From NCBI GenBank assembly GCA_900109435.1, contig FNZT01000008.1, positions 186,356 to 219,869 on the forward strand: a DNA stretch of 33,514 bases, given 5' to 3'. Under the pieces are notes generated by a model that saw only the letters and a list, made by a program, of their open reading frames with translations, was not told where the DNA came from and searched no databases. Made by a program: the position numbers and the translations under genes. Within the stretch, counting starts at the first letter, position 1. Every line of letters begins with the position of its first letter. Source of the stretch: Ruminococcus sp. YRD2003 (GTDB taxonomy: Bacteria; Bacillota; Clostridia; Oscillospirales; Ruminococcaceae). Below, piece by piece: positions 16,174-24,274 of the stretch.

Positions 16174-16639
16174 GGACTTTTATTCAATTTCTAAAACTTC
16201 ATCACAGTCAACAATAAGCAAGAACATATTTTCGCTATTATGCACAAAGTCACTTTTAATCATTTTTTTATAAAAGAAAGCACCGCCATGAAAGCGGCAC
16301 CGATATATCACAAAGCAACAATTAAATCTATATCGTTCTTACTAGTTCATATCTTTACTCTGATTGACGTTCCATCTGCGTCAATCCATATCACTTCCTT
16401 CTTCACTATGATTCTGACGTATCAAAACCGTTAATTGTAACAAATAAGAACTATTTCAATTATTATAAATGCTGATTTTTGTATATTATTTGTTAACAGT
16501 TATCAAAATCTGTTGAAAGATGTTTCGCATTGTGTTGAAATCATACATATAAAGTATACATTGAGTGCAGCGTGAATTATAATTATTTACGGCAGCCGTA
16601 TCATCCATATTACTATAATACCACAGAGGAGGTCACAGT
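16174..16639. other. AT-rich intergenic stretch
   Basis: No convincing gene. On the minus strand a 19-codon frame (16347-16406, GTG start, KKEVIWIDADGTSIRVKI) looks like a remnant; it is followed by a wobble-containing hairpin with GCCGC/GCGGTGC arms (16279-16299) and a T-rich tract, so this may be the tail of a lost gene with its terminator. The right end leads into the broken gene at 16640 with GGAGG before the ATG; no clear -35/-10 pair was found there. Confidence 0.4.
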
Positions 16640-18276
16640 ATGAAGAGTTTGAAAGAAATACTAACAGACGAAGTCGAGAGTATTGAGTTCCCTTTTCTTG
16701 GAAGTGTTTTGTGTTCCCCGCTAAACGTAGGGTGCATTCTCAGGTTAGAAAAAAATATAATGAGCTCTCGCTTGTCGCTGTAGGGAAATATGCTGATAAG
16801 TTGAAAAGCTATAAGGATTCAAATTCTATTATCAATAATTATCTTAATGATTTTATTACTGTTACTGATTGCATAAACAAAGAAATTGTTAAGGATTTTG
16901 TTTCTGTTGAATGTTATACTATTGACGAAGAAGCTATAGGCAGGATTTGTAGTGAAAAAGGTTATCTAAATCCAGCATTAAACGCATTAGCTGAATACAA
17001 TAATGCTTTTGAATCCCTTTACCAAAAGAGAAATATCGCAATAAGTAATAATAATCAAGCACGAAATCAGTTGGCAAGCTCTACTGAAAGTGCTGCATTT
17101 AGGAGTGCTATTGTCAACAATTCCAATTCAAGGCATAATGCTTACTTATATACCTCTGGGTTAGGTACTGCATTTGCTTATGCCAAAGCAACTTCTGCTA
17201 ATAATGCTGTAAATAAGCAATTTCAGCAAGAACTTGATGCGTTTTTTAAAAGCCATGTATACAGGCAAAAACTGATTAATGGTATTTCAGCTTCTGCTAA
17301 TAATCTTGGAAATATAATACTTGAAGATTCTAAATATCAAGATGTTATAACATCAGAAGCAAGTTCAAAAGCTCGTGCATTGTTCAATAATTTTAATATC
17401 ATTCCTGAAGAAAAAGCTAGGGAAGTTTCTTTAGAAATACTCCAGCTCGACCCATATCAATCTGAATACTATATTGCATTTGTCAAGAAATATTTGAAGA
17501 ATTCCAAGGAAATAATTGCTATAGCAAATTATTTGGGTGTAGATTTAGCGGAAGGATTAGGCACTATTGTCAAAAACGTTGCTATAGCTAATATGGGTTC
17601 GTCATTTGATGATATTAAAGAATGCTGAAAACTTATCAATGAGGTTATATCTGAGCTTGGATTTCCTGCGAGAAGCAAAAGAGCAGCAGAACAGCTAATA
17701 CAAGAAAGATGTGTTGCTATGCTCAAGGATTACGCTAATAAAAACATGGGTAATACAGAAAAAGATATTCTTAATTGTAAAAACGTAATAGATGAACGAG
17801 TAAAGAAATTGGAACTATCTCCAAATAATACAGCTCCGTTATACAAGTTTATCAATGATAATCTTAGTAAATATGATGTTGGTTTCCGCACCATATTAGG
17901 AATAACGTATAATTCTCGTGATTATGCTGCCGCTAACAGAAGGATTATTGAACAGAATCAAGGCATTCTATATAGAAAACCTCAGGATTATATTTTCAGG
18001 CGAGATTATATTGAGAACATAGAAAGAATAAAACGGATCCCAATACATGAAAAACTTATCGAACAGTTTGTAGGAATGCACACTAAAATGCTTGCTGATT
18101 TTGATAAAAAATGTGAGAATGCTAAGCTTTATGATGATAAACTTAGAGGCAATACTTCTATGAAAGGCTTTATGCAGTCATTGATATCCAATGAAGCAGC
18201 TTTGAAGCAGGACTGGATTGAAGTTACGCGAAACGGGCAGTACTCCATATATGATATCATGGGAATAAAAGGCTGA
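16640..18276 (+). pseudogene. Large AT-rich unknown gene with a frameshift and an in-frame TGA
   Basis: ATG after GAGGAGG begins MKSLKEILTDEVESIEFPFLG. Near 16705-16715 the coding continues in another frame ('FPAKRRVHSQVRKKYNELSL'); the first frame ends at a TAG soon after. The second frame is open to 17628, where a TGA follows 'FDDIKEC'. The same frame then resumes 'KLINEVISELGFPARSKRAA' to 18276. With both lesions repaired the product would be ~545 residues: helical, soluble, rich in Asn/Ala/Ser, with 'ALFNNFNIIPEEKA', 'LQLDPYQSEYYIAFVKKYL' and 'IANYLGVDL'. The 'LDPY...YY..F.KKYL' pattern recalls tetratricopeptide-like tails of Firmicutes zinc-ribbon proteins, but I cannot name a family. 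Base composition is much more AT-rich than its neighbours, which points to transfer. Confidence 0.7.
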
Positions 18277-18463
18277 TTGACTTTTAGCTTATAACTCGTA
18301 ATACCTGATTCCGCAAAACTGAGTCATTCTCCTCTGTACAAAACAACGTCAAAGTGGTATCCAATATAGATACAATTGTTTGACACAACAGTTGTTGCTC
18401 CGCTTTCGCGTAAAGCTTATACAATCGGAATTATGAACTTATTGTAAAATCTGCATAATGTTC
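18277..18463 (+). other. Gap before the microprotein unit
   Basis: No gene, hairpin or repeat worth naming was seen here; the stretch separates the broken gene from the promoter at 18464. Confidence 0.5.
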
Positions 18464-18492
18464 TTTACTTTTTCGGGCACTTATGGTATAAT
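18464..18492 (+). promoter_or_regulatory. Strong promoter of the microprotein gene
   Basis: TTTACT, 17 nt, TATAAT with extended TGG before the -10. The spacer (TTTTCGGGCACTTATGG) resembles the repeated promoter of the minus-strand cassettes, copy 4 in particular, so this may be a diverged sixth member. Confidence 0.85.
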
Positions 18493-18530
18493 AATACTAA
18501 CAAAAAAATAATCGGAAAGGAGGAACACCA

Positions 18531-18632
18531 ATGGTTTTTAATAAGGATTTGGTTCTTTACAATACTGATGACGGCGACGACGATGGAGACATATTAGCAG
18601 ATCTTGCAGAATGGTCTTCAGCAACACGCTGA
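18531..18632 (+). CDS. 33-residue acidic microprotein
   Basis: MVFNKDLVLYNTDDGDDDGD, then a short helix-like end 'ILADLAEWSSATR'. The ATG follows AAAGGAGG at 7 nt, about 38 nt after a strong -10 box, and a terminator begins 34 nt after the stop, so it is a complete, tightly built transcription unit. There is no signal peptide or TM helix; net charge is strongly negative, with seven Asp in a ten-residue window that could bind a metal ion or mimic nucleic acid. No modifying enzyme or transporter is adjacent, so a RiPP precursor is not specifically supported. I know no homologue. Confidence 0.65.
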   Translation: MVFNKDLVLYNTDDGDDDGDILADLAEWSSATR

Positions 18633-18665
18633 TTCACCGTCATAGTTATCAACAATAATCAGGAT

Positions 18666-18694
18666 AAGAGGGACTTCGCGTCCCTCTTTTTTTT
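18666..18694 (+). terminator. Strong terminator of the microprotein unit
   Basis: AAGAGGGAC / GTCCCTCTT (9 bp, loop TTCGC) followed by an uninterrupted run of T. Confidence 0.95.
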
Positions 18695-18809
18695 ATGACG
18701 CAGGTAGGATCCCCTTATATTTCCCACTAGCAGCAATGCTCCATATTGAATGTCGTCACCGATACTTACAGTTATCATTGTACTTAGATGAATCAACAGA
18801 CAAACAGCC

Positions 18810-18832
18810 GGCCTCCCCAAAATGGGAAGACT
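18810..18832. repeat. Hairpin repeat E, copy 2
   Basis: GGCCTCCCC / GGGAAGACT around AAAAT, preceded by CAAACAGCC as in copy 3. On the minus strand its mismatches become G-U pairs, so an RNA from that strand would fold better. The rest of the 18695-18850 gap shows nothing else recognisable. Confidence 0.6.
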
Positions 18833-18851
18833 CAAAACTAACATGAAAACA

Positions 18852-18877
18852 AAAGCACCTGCGTTTGCAAGTGCTTT
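18852..18877 (-). terminator. Shared terminator type, copy 1
   Basis: AAAGCAC-T-TGC / GCA-G-GTGCTTT with a 4-nt loop and one G-U pair on the minus strand, then a T-rich tract. It lies ~60 nt after the 18938-19366 gene and is nearly the same sequence as the terminator at 19528-19553. Confidence 0.8.
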
Positions 18878-18937
18878 GTGGATATTCAGTTAATGCGATA
18901 AACCCTGAATTTGTAGACCTCAAAGTCAGATTTTCCT

Positions 18938-19366
18938 CTATAAGATTTTAGCCCTGCTATTCATCTCTTCTGTAATTCGATTTACTTCACTTTGATCAAG
19001 TGTTAACCGAAATCTATAAGCCTCTAAATTATAGCCGTAGGCAATGGTTGCCGACAGTATCAATTCAGTCAAGTTAGTAAATTTCGGCGGCAACATAAAA
19101 AACGGTTTATTATCGCCATTTGCCGTTACTCTGAAACCACGTCCATCGTCTAACAATACTGCATATTCATAACAATCTCCAGCGTGTGAAAGCCCATCCG
19201 GTATTTTGTATATCTGTGTTAGAAAAATTCCGCTTTCATTATCATAAACACCGGTCATCCAATCCATCCCTATTGGACATACATAATATTCCTTGTATTT
19301 AATATTCAATTGATTTAGTAATCTCATACGAATTTCATGTGTTGTTTTAATACGTTCAAAAGCCAT
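18938..19366 (-). CDS. Unknown cassette protein
   Basis: 142 residues from MAFERIKTTHEIRMRLLNQL, preceded by GGAGTTGAG. The open frame continues 44 codons upstream to 19498, but that region is the promoter and leader, so the ATG at 19366 was chosen. No signal peptide or TM helix. Visible motifs: 'YYVCPIGMDWMTGVYDNESG', 'HAGDCYEYAVLLDDGRGFRV', 'TLDQSEVNRITEEMNSRA'. The alternating hydrophobic strands with a helical end suggest a small alpha/beta protein. I do not recognise the family. It forms a one-gene unit with repeated promoter copy 4 and the shared terminator, next to a similarly built M50 gene. Confidence 0.7.
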   Translation of the reverse strand: MAFERIKTTHEIRMRLLNQLNIKYKEYYVCPIGMDWMTGVYDNESGIFLTQIYKIPDGLSHAGDCYEYAVLLDDGRGFRVTANGDNKPFFMLPPKFTNLTELILSATIAYGYNLEAYRFRLTLDQSEVNRITEEMNSRAKIL

Positions 19367-19469
19367 AACTATCAACTCAACTCCTCTTATCATTGACGGT
19401 ACATGACACCTTCTCCATGAAATTCCGATTTGGTTTAACGTAGAAAGCTCCTGCTTCCTCCACACCTGA

Positions 19470-19498
19470 ATTATACCATAACAGGGAGAAAAAGTCAA
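19470..19498 (-). promoter_or_regulatory. Repeated promoter element, copy 4
   Basis: Minus strand TTGACT, 17-nt spacer TTTTCTCCCTGTTATGG, TATAAT with extended TGG. The -35 and the first half of the spacer are identical to copies 2 and 3. The leader to the ATG is ~95 nt, unusually long for this set. Confidence 0.85.
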
Positions 19499-19527
19499 TC
19501 AGAGGCTGTGTTCGGCAGGGCAAAACG

Positions 19528-19553
19528 AAAGCACCTGCCGGAGCAAGTGCTTT
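19528..19553 (-). terminator. Shared terminator type, copy 2
   Basis: AAAGCAC...TGC / GCA...GTGCTTT with loop CGGA, followed on the minus strand by CGTTTTGCC. It lies ~25 nt after the M50 protease gene and corresponds base for base in its stem to the hairpin at 18852-18877. Confidence 0.8.
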
Positions 19554-19575
19554 TAATAGATTCAGTTATGAAAGA

Positions 19576-20316
19576 TCACATTTTTATCGGGCAATCCTCA
19601 ACGATTGCTTTTGGAACTTTGTCTCTGATTTTTTCCATATGATCAAGCTGAGTTTTCATTTCTTCTTCACTATGATTTCTAATTGCATTTAAATACGAAT
19701 AATAGAAACCATAATAATTTAGTTCAATATCTTTAGCTGTGACCAGCGTGGCTACTAAATCATTTGGATAAACCAGATTATCCCCACCAAAAACAGATAC
19801 TTCGACAAGTTGAAACAACGCTATTTCTTCAAGCTCTTCCTGCCCACCATGAGTCAGTCGCTTATATCGGGTACCGTCATTGTACAGTATACCTGTTTTC
19901 ATTTTCATAGGGATAGCGCACATAATACCCATTGCGATAGGTGTTAAGCAGAGTAAAAGCATAAAAATGTTTCGCCAAAAAAGCAATCCGATTCCGGCTA
20001 CAATTCCAAGAAGAATAGAGGCGATTGGACCGGCGAGTAAGATTTTCGCCCATGTTTTGATGTTTTCTTCCGATTTGCTTGATGGCAAAGTACCACCAAC
20101 GCCACACCAAAGCACTGGATTTTTTTCAATTCCTATGCTGATAGCAGAATCAAGTGTTTTTCTGTATATCTTCAACGGCCCAACAACAAAAAGATACAGT
20201 TTCCATCCGTGAAACACTCCACAGATTACATGCCCGAGTTCGTGAATAATCGTTGATATAATATAAGTTGCTATCCAGCTTAAAAAAAGTTGAATGAAAA
20301 GTATTACCAAATCCAT
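19576..20316 (-). CDS. M50-family membrane metalloprotease
   Basis: 246 residues, starting MDLVILFIQLFLSW after AGGCGG at 9 nt. The first hydrophobic helix is followed by the zinc site 'STIIHELGHVICG' (HExxH, His ~25 and ~29). Further hydrophobic segments lie at ~98-120 and ~122-140; 'LLAGPIASILLG' fits the third-helix region of M50 enzymes. The canonical late 'NxxPxxxLDG' ligand motif is not evident, so the second metal-binding region is uncertain. A soluble helical tail of ~90 residues follows. It probably cleaves a membrane-bound substrate such as an anti-sigma factor or signal-peptide remnant, but none is encoded beside it. It is a single-gene cassette with promoter copy 5. Confidence 0.85.
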   Translation of the reverse strand: MDLVILFIQLFLSWIATYIISTIIHELGHVICGVFHGWKLYLFVVGPLKIYRKTLDSAISIGIEKNPVLWCGVGGTLPSSKSEENIKTWAKILLAGPIASILLGIVAGIGLLFWRNIFMLLLCLTPIAMGIMCAIPMKMKTGILYNDGTRYKRLTHGGQEELEEIALFQLVEVSVFGGDNLVYPNDLVATLVTAKDIELNYYGFYYSYLNAIRNHSEEEMKTQLDHMEKIRDKVPKAIVEDCPIKM

Positions 20317-20367
20317 ATTTAAATACCGCCTGTAATACTGAATTGCTGAAGAGCTTTGTTATGGTCA

Positions 20368-20396
20368 ATTATAGCACAGAATGGAGAGAAAGTCAA
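20368..20396 (-). promoter_or_regulatory. Repeated promoter element, copy 5
   Basis: Minus strand TTGACT, 17-nt spacer TTCTCTCCATTCTGTGC, TATAAT with extended TGC. Preceded by CCGAT like the other copies (CTGAT). It drives the M50 protease gene. Confidence 0.85.
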
Positions 20397-20436
20397 TCGG
20401 AGGAAATCAAAGCTGCTGACGGATCCTGTTCTTTAA

Positions 20437-20479
20437 AAAAGCGCTGTATTCCGCAGAAACTGTGAAATACAGCGCTTTT
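20437..20479. terminator. Bidirectional terminator
   Basis: Perfect 14-bp stem AAAAGCGCTGTATT / AATACAGCGCTTTT with a 15-nt loop and T-rich tracts on both strands. It insulates the plus-strand synthase unit from the minus-strand cassettes. Confidence 0.85.
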
Positions 20480-20508
20480 CTTGTTTTTTCGGAAAGCGCA
20501 ATGTATCA

Positions 20509-20537
20509 TTGCTATTTTAACTAACATATGGTATAAT
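20509..20537 (+). promoter_or_regulatory. Promoter of the pseudouridine synthase / esterase unit
   Basis: TTGCTA, 17 nt, TATAAT with extended TGG. The leader to the first gene is ~75 nt and contains no obvious riboswitch. Confidence 0.75.
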
Positions 20538-20617
20538 AGCAACATAGTTTTATTTAAATGCACTGCATCATAGAATGCAATGATAAGATCTCTTACGTTT
20601 ATGAGTGGGAATGATAT

Positions 20618-21229
20618 ATGCTTTACTATATGTTCAACAAGCCGCAGGGCTGCGTAACCGCACGCTCCGACGCACTTCACAGGACGGTCATGGACTACTT
20701 CCCTGCTGAGCTTGCGGCTGTACTGCATCCTGTCGGCAGGCTCGACAAGGATACCTGCGGGCTGCTGATACTCACCGACGACGGCGACCTCGACTTCAGA
20801 ATAATGCAGCCGAACAGGCACGTCTCCAAGACCTACTTCTTTTATGCTCTCGGGAGCATCGACGCCGATAAGATAAAACGGCTTGAAAGCGGACTGTCTA
20901 TGTCGGGAATGACCGCGCGTTCGGCTGAGTTCCGACTGATACGGCAATACCGCATAGCTGAGCTTGAAGCCTTCATGCCCGAATATCGCAGGGAGCGGTA
21001 TCTCAGGAATCCGCAAGGTCCCGCTTTTTCAGCCTGCCTGAGCGTACACGAGGGAAAGAAGCACGAGGTAAAGCGTATGCTTGAAACGGTCGGATGCAGG
21101 ATATTCTATCTCCGACGCGAAAGCATAGGCGGACTGACGCTCGACCCCGCACTAAGTGAAGGAGAGTACCGTCAGCTGACTGACGATGAGATTGCTTCGC
21201 TCGGAGCTGAAAGGAGTACAACGCGATGA
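20618..21229 (+). CDS. RsuA/RluE-family RNA pseudouridine synthase
   Basis: 203 residues, beginning directly with the catalytic domain: 'YYMFNKPQGCVTA', 'VMDYFP', 'LHPVGRLDKDTCGLLILTDD' with catalytic Asp43, 'KTYF', and the C-terminal 'EGKKHEVKRMLETVGCRIFYLRRESIGGLTLD'-type region split by insertions. The family converts uridine to pseudouridine in 16S or 23S rRNA. The usual N-terminal S4 domain of RsuA (~60 residues) is absent, and no frame with it is found upstream. The start has only a weak purine stretch (GGGAATG). Its stop overlaps the next ATG (ATGA), so translation is coupled. Confidence 0.9.
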   Translation: MLYYMFNKPQGCVTARSDALHRTVMDYFPAELAAVLHPVGRLDKDTCGLLILTDDGDLDFRIMQPNRHVSKTYFFYALGSIDADKIKRLESGLSMSGMTARSAEFRLIRQYRIAELEAFMPEYRRERYLRNPQGPAFSACLSVHEGKKHEVKRMLETVGCRIFYLRRESIGGLTLDPALSEGEYRQLTDDEIASLGAERSTTR

Positions 21230-22218
21230 ACGCCGTGATAAAGTCTGCACTGATAGTTACAGTGCTGATGTGCTTTCTTACGGGCTGTGGTCATGAACAG
21301 CACGGAGCGGTCAGCTCACAGGTAGATACTGTTCGGGAACTCGAACAGACAGGAATGACTTCTGTCATTCCTGCTGAATACTTCAAAACGGCAGAACAGC
21401 AGGGCAGGGTCGTTAAGATAGACTACGAGAGCCGCGACTATGTCCGTGATGAAAGCGTCATTACAAAGACCGCTTATGTATATCTGCCATACGGTTACGA
21501 CGGAAATGATACCGATACCCGCTATAATATCGTCTATCTGATGCACGGCGGAGGAGGTCATGCAGGCGACTTTTTCGAGCACGGCAGTTTCAGGGAGCTT
21601 ATCGACAATATGATAGAAAAAGGCGATATTGAGCCGACGCTCATTGTTTCTCCGTCGTTTTACAGCGCAGGCTCCTCGGATGATTACGACAGCTCCGTCA
21701 GTGAGCTGAGAGTGTTCTATAAGGATTTTGAAGAGCACCTGATGCCTGCGGTCGAGGGACAATTCCACACCTATGCCGAAAGCACCTCGTCCGATGACAT
21801 GAAAGCAAGCCGTCATCACAGAGCATTCGGGGGATTTTCTCTCGGCTCGGTCACAACATGGATGATGTTCTGTCACAGCTGTGACTATATCGAATACTTT
21901 CTGCCCATGAGCGGAGCGTGCTGGTATTACGGCGGATATGGCGATTTTCAGACCAAGAAAAATGTTGACCTCATCGAACAGCTCGTAAATGATAATGACC
22001 TTGATGAGCGGGGATATTTCATCTATCAGGGTGTCGGCACGAATGACGACTTAAAAGCTCAGTCGGTCGATATGGCAGAGGATATGCTGTCGCGAAGCAA
22101 CGTCTTCACACCTGACCATTACGTTTTCTATCAGAAAGAGGGCGGTCAGCACGATTACTATTCTGCCATGGAGTTCGTGTACAACGCATTGCCTTTGTTT
22201 TTCGGAAGTGAACCGTGA
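21226..22218 (+). CDS. CE1-like (feruloyl esterase / esterase D) lipoprotein
   Basis: 330 residues. A signal peptide with lipobox 'CFLTGC' (Cys21) predicts a membrane-anchored lipoprotein. The mature part has the CE1/esterase D plan: 'AYVYLPYGYDG', 'YNIVYLMHGGGGHAGDFF', 'SFRELIDNMIEKGDIEPTLI', nucleophile 'GGFSLGS' (Ser205), 'FLPMSGACW' and catalytic His309 in 'GGQHDYYSAMEF'. Such enzymes release ferulate or acetyl groups from hemicellulose. The ATG overlaps the synthase stop by 4 nt with AAAGGAG 10 nt upstream. The GH3 lipoprotein follows in the same direction, so the two may act together on plant-wall oligosaccharides at the cell surface. Confidence 0.88.
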   Translation: MNAVIKSALIVTVLMCFLTGCGHEQHGAVSSQVDTVRELEQTGMTSVIPAEYFKTAEQQGRVVKIDYESRDYVRDESVITKTAYVYLPYGYDGNDTDTRYNIVYLMHGGGGHAGDFFEHGSFRELIDNMIEKGDIEPTLIVSPSFYSAGSSDDYDSSVSELRVFYKDFEEHLMPAVEGQFHTYAESTSSDDMKASRHHRAFGGFSLGSVTTWMMFCHSCDYIEYFLPMSGACWYYGGYGDFQTKKNVDLIEQLVNDNDLDERGYFIYQGVGTNDDLKAQSVDMAEDMLSRSNVFTPDHYVFYQKEGGQHDYYSAMEFVYNALPLFFGSEP

Positions 22219-22249
22219 TACACCACTCATAATACTGTACAGAAAAAAC

Positions 22250-22278
22250 TTGCATTTTGTAAAAAGAAATGGTATAAT
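22250..22278 (+). promoter_or_regulatory. Promoter of the GH3 gene
   Basis: TTGCAT, 17 nt, TATAAT with extended TGG, about 75 nt before the ATG. Confidence 0.75.
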
Positions 22279-22353
22279 ATGAAATATCTATAACTCATTA
22301 CCATATGCGCAAATAAACATACACTGCCACCGCCCTGAAAGGAGGAGCACACA

Positions 22354-24246
22354 ATGAAAAGAACTTTAGCATTTATCCTCTCACTGTCCATGCTGACAGC
22401 ACTGACAGCCTGCTCAGACAACTCTTCTGACGACGAAAATGCAACAGAAATAATAACCGACGCGAACGGAAATGAATACGATTACAGGTATCAGATGTAC
22501 GCTTCTATGTCTCCCGAGGAGATAGTCGCTGAGATGACCCTTGAGCAGAAGGCTGCTCAGATGGTACAGCCTGTCGTTTACAATATCACTGAAAAAAACA
22601 TGAAGAAGAACGACTACGGCAGCATACTCTCGACTACGGAATGCATCGGCGCTGCTGAATGGCGAGAGACTGTTGACGGATTCCAGAAAGCAGCCATAAA
22701 GTCAAAATCAGGTATACCCTACATCTACGGACAGGACGACGTTCACGGCGTCAACTACTGCATGAATGCTGTTATCTTCCCGCACAATATCGGACAGGGA
22801 GCCGCCAACGACGAGGAGCTTGCCTATCAGGTAGGACTTATCACTGCTGACGAGGCAAAGCTGTGCCATATGCTCTGGAACTTCTCGCCCTGCGTTGCTC
22901 AGTCGGTTGACCCTCGCTGGGGAAGAACATATGAATCCTACGGTTCCGACCTTGAAACCATTACAAAGCTCAGCACCGCCTACACAAAGGGACTCATCGA
23001 CGGCGGACTTGTTGCCTGCACCAAACACTTCTTCGCAGACGGCAATGTAGTATACGGCACAGGCGAGCAGAGTGATGTCAATATGCTCATCGACCGCGGC
23101 GATGCTCAGCTCTCGGATTCTGAGATAGATGCGCTTATGAAGGTATATCAGGCTCAGATAGACGCAGGTGTCCAGACTATCATGATAAGCCATTCTTCAC
23201 TCAACGGCGTAAAGATGCACGAAAACGCCGAGTACATCATGAAGCTCAAAAACGAAATGGGCTTCGAGGGATTCATCGTCAGCGACTGGGGTGCAGTCGG
23301 AAACACTTCCGCTCCGTCCTACGCAGAGCAGGTCATAAACAGCGTCAACGCAGGCATAGATATGCTCATGGAGACAGACCGCTTTGACGAGGCACAGGGT
23401 ATCATCATGGACGCCGTTGACAGCGGTGATATCGCCGAGGAACGTGTCAACGACGCTGTGACGCGCATAATCAAGGTCAAGAAGGATGCGGGACTTTTCG
23501 ACGACCCGCTCTGTGAGAATATCACTACCAAACAATCTGACACAGGCTCGCCCGAATACAGAGCCGTTGCCGAGCAGTTGGTAGAGGAAAGCCTCGTGCT
23601 TCTCAAAAACAAGAATAAAGTGCTCCCGTTCAAGGAGGGCACAAAGATATACGTTACAGGTCCTGCCGCTGACAACGGACAGGCGCAGTGCGGCGGCTGG
23701 ACTATGTTGTGGAACGGTGCTCCGACTGAGGACGTCCCCGGAGTGACCACGATTCTGGAGGCATTTGAGAAATATGCTGATGATTACGGTATCGAGGTCA
23801 TAACCGATAACAAAAAGGCATCAGATGCAGATGCGGTACTCCTCTGCGTAGGCGAGCAGGCTTATGCCGAGTGGAACGGCGATACAGAGGACCTCGAGCT
23901 TTGCGGCTCATTGGGACTTGAGGGAAATGCCAAAGCCATTAAAGAAGCAAAGGAGCTCGGCAAGCCTACAGTTACCTGCATCGTTGCGGGCAGGAACGTT
24001 ATCCTCGACGAAAAAAACTACACAGATTGGGACAGCGTCGTTATGTGCTATCTCCCGGGCTCAGAGGGCAAGGGCATCTCGGATGTGCTTTGCGGCTGTG
24101 CTGATTTCACGGGAAAACTGCCGTCTGACTGGTACGGCTCGCTTGAACAGATAGGCACAGACAAATGCTTCCTCAAGCGCGGTCACGGTGAGAGCTACGG
24201 TGCAGGCTTCAAGCCCCGCATGGAGCCCGAAACACAGACTGACTGA
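22354..24246 (+). CDS. Glycoside hydrolase family 3 lipoprotein (beta-glucosidase type)
   Basis: 630 residues, starting MKRTLAFILS after AAAGGAGGAG. The lipobox 'LTALTAC' (Cys20) anchors it to the membrane. The GH3 N-domain (~60-400) contains 'YGQDDVHG', 'FSPCVAQSVDPRWGRTYESY', 'ACTKHFFADG' and the nucleophile 'FIVSDWGAV' (Asp311). The GH3 C-domain (~415-620) contains 'ESLVLLKN.NKVLPF', 'VTGPAADNGQAQCGGWT' and 'EWNGDTEDLELCG', where the acid/base Glu is expected. The 'GGWT..W.G' and 'GDTEDLEL' patterns fit the exo-beta-glucanase/beta-glucosidase subgroup. The Fn3-like third domain of longer GH3 enzymes is missing, as is common in this subgroup. It would release glucose from cello-oligosaccharides or mixed-linkage glucan. 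Confidence 0.95.
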   Translation: MKRTLAFILSLSMLTALTACSDNSSDDENATEIITDANGNEYDYRYQMYASMSPEEIVAEMTLEQKAAQMVQPVVYNITEKNMKKNDYGSILSTTECIGAAEWRETVDGFQKAAIKSKSGIPYIYGQDDVHGVNYCMNAVIFPHNIGQGAANDEELAYQVGLITADEAKLCHMLWNFSPCVAQSVDPRWGRTYESYGSDLETITKLSTAYTKGLIDGGLVACTKHFFADGNVVYGTGEQSDVNMLIDRGDAQLSDSEIDALMKVYQAQIDAGVQTIMISHSSLNGVKMHENAEYIMKLKNEMGFEGFIVSDWGAVGNTSAPSYAEQVINSVNAGIDMLMETDRFDEAQGIIMDAVDSGDIAEERVNDAVTRIIKVKKDAGLFDDPLCENITTKQSDTGSPEYRAVAEQLVEESLVLLKNKNKVLPFKEGTKIYVTGPAADNGQAQCGGWTMLWNGAPTEDVPGVTTILEAFEKYADDYGIEVITDNKKASDADAVLLCVGEQAYAEWNGDTEDLELCGSLGLEGNAKAIKEAKELGKPTVTCIVAGRNVILDEKNYTDWDSVVMCYLPGSEGKGISDVLCGCADFTGKLPSDWYGSLEQIGTDKCFLKRGHGESYGAGFKPRMEPETQTD

Positions 24247-24274
24247 CGAGACTAATTGGTAATCAAGCAAAAAA

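Noticed and set aside
16640..18276. Use of TGA as tryptophan
   Set aside because: TGA is the natural stop of several intact genes here (for example the DgkA-like and MATE-like genes), and the same gene also has a frameshift.
18659..18844. 61-codon minus-strand frame
   Set aside because: It runs through the microprotein terminator and hairpin repeat E and has no ribosome site.
20393..21016. 207-codon minus-strand frame
   Set aside because: Antisense of the pseudouridine synthase and of the bidirectional terminator; no ribosome site or recognisable motif.
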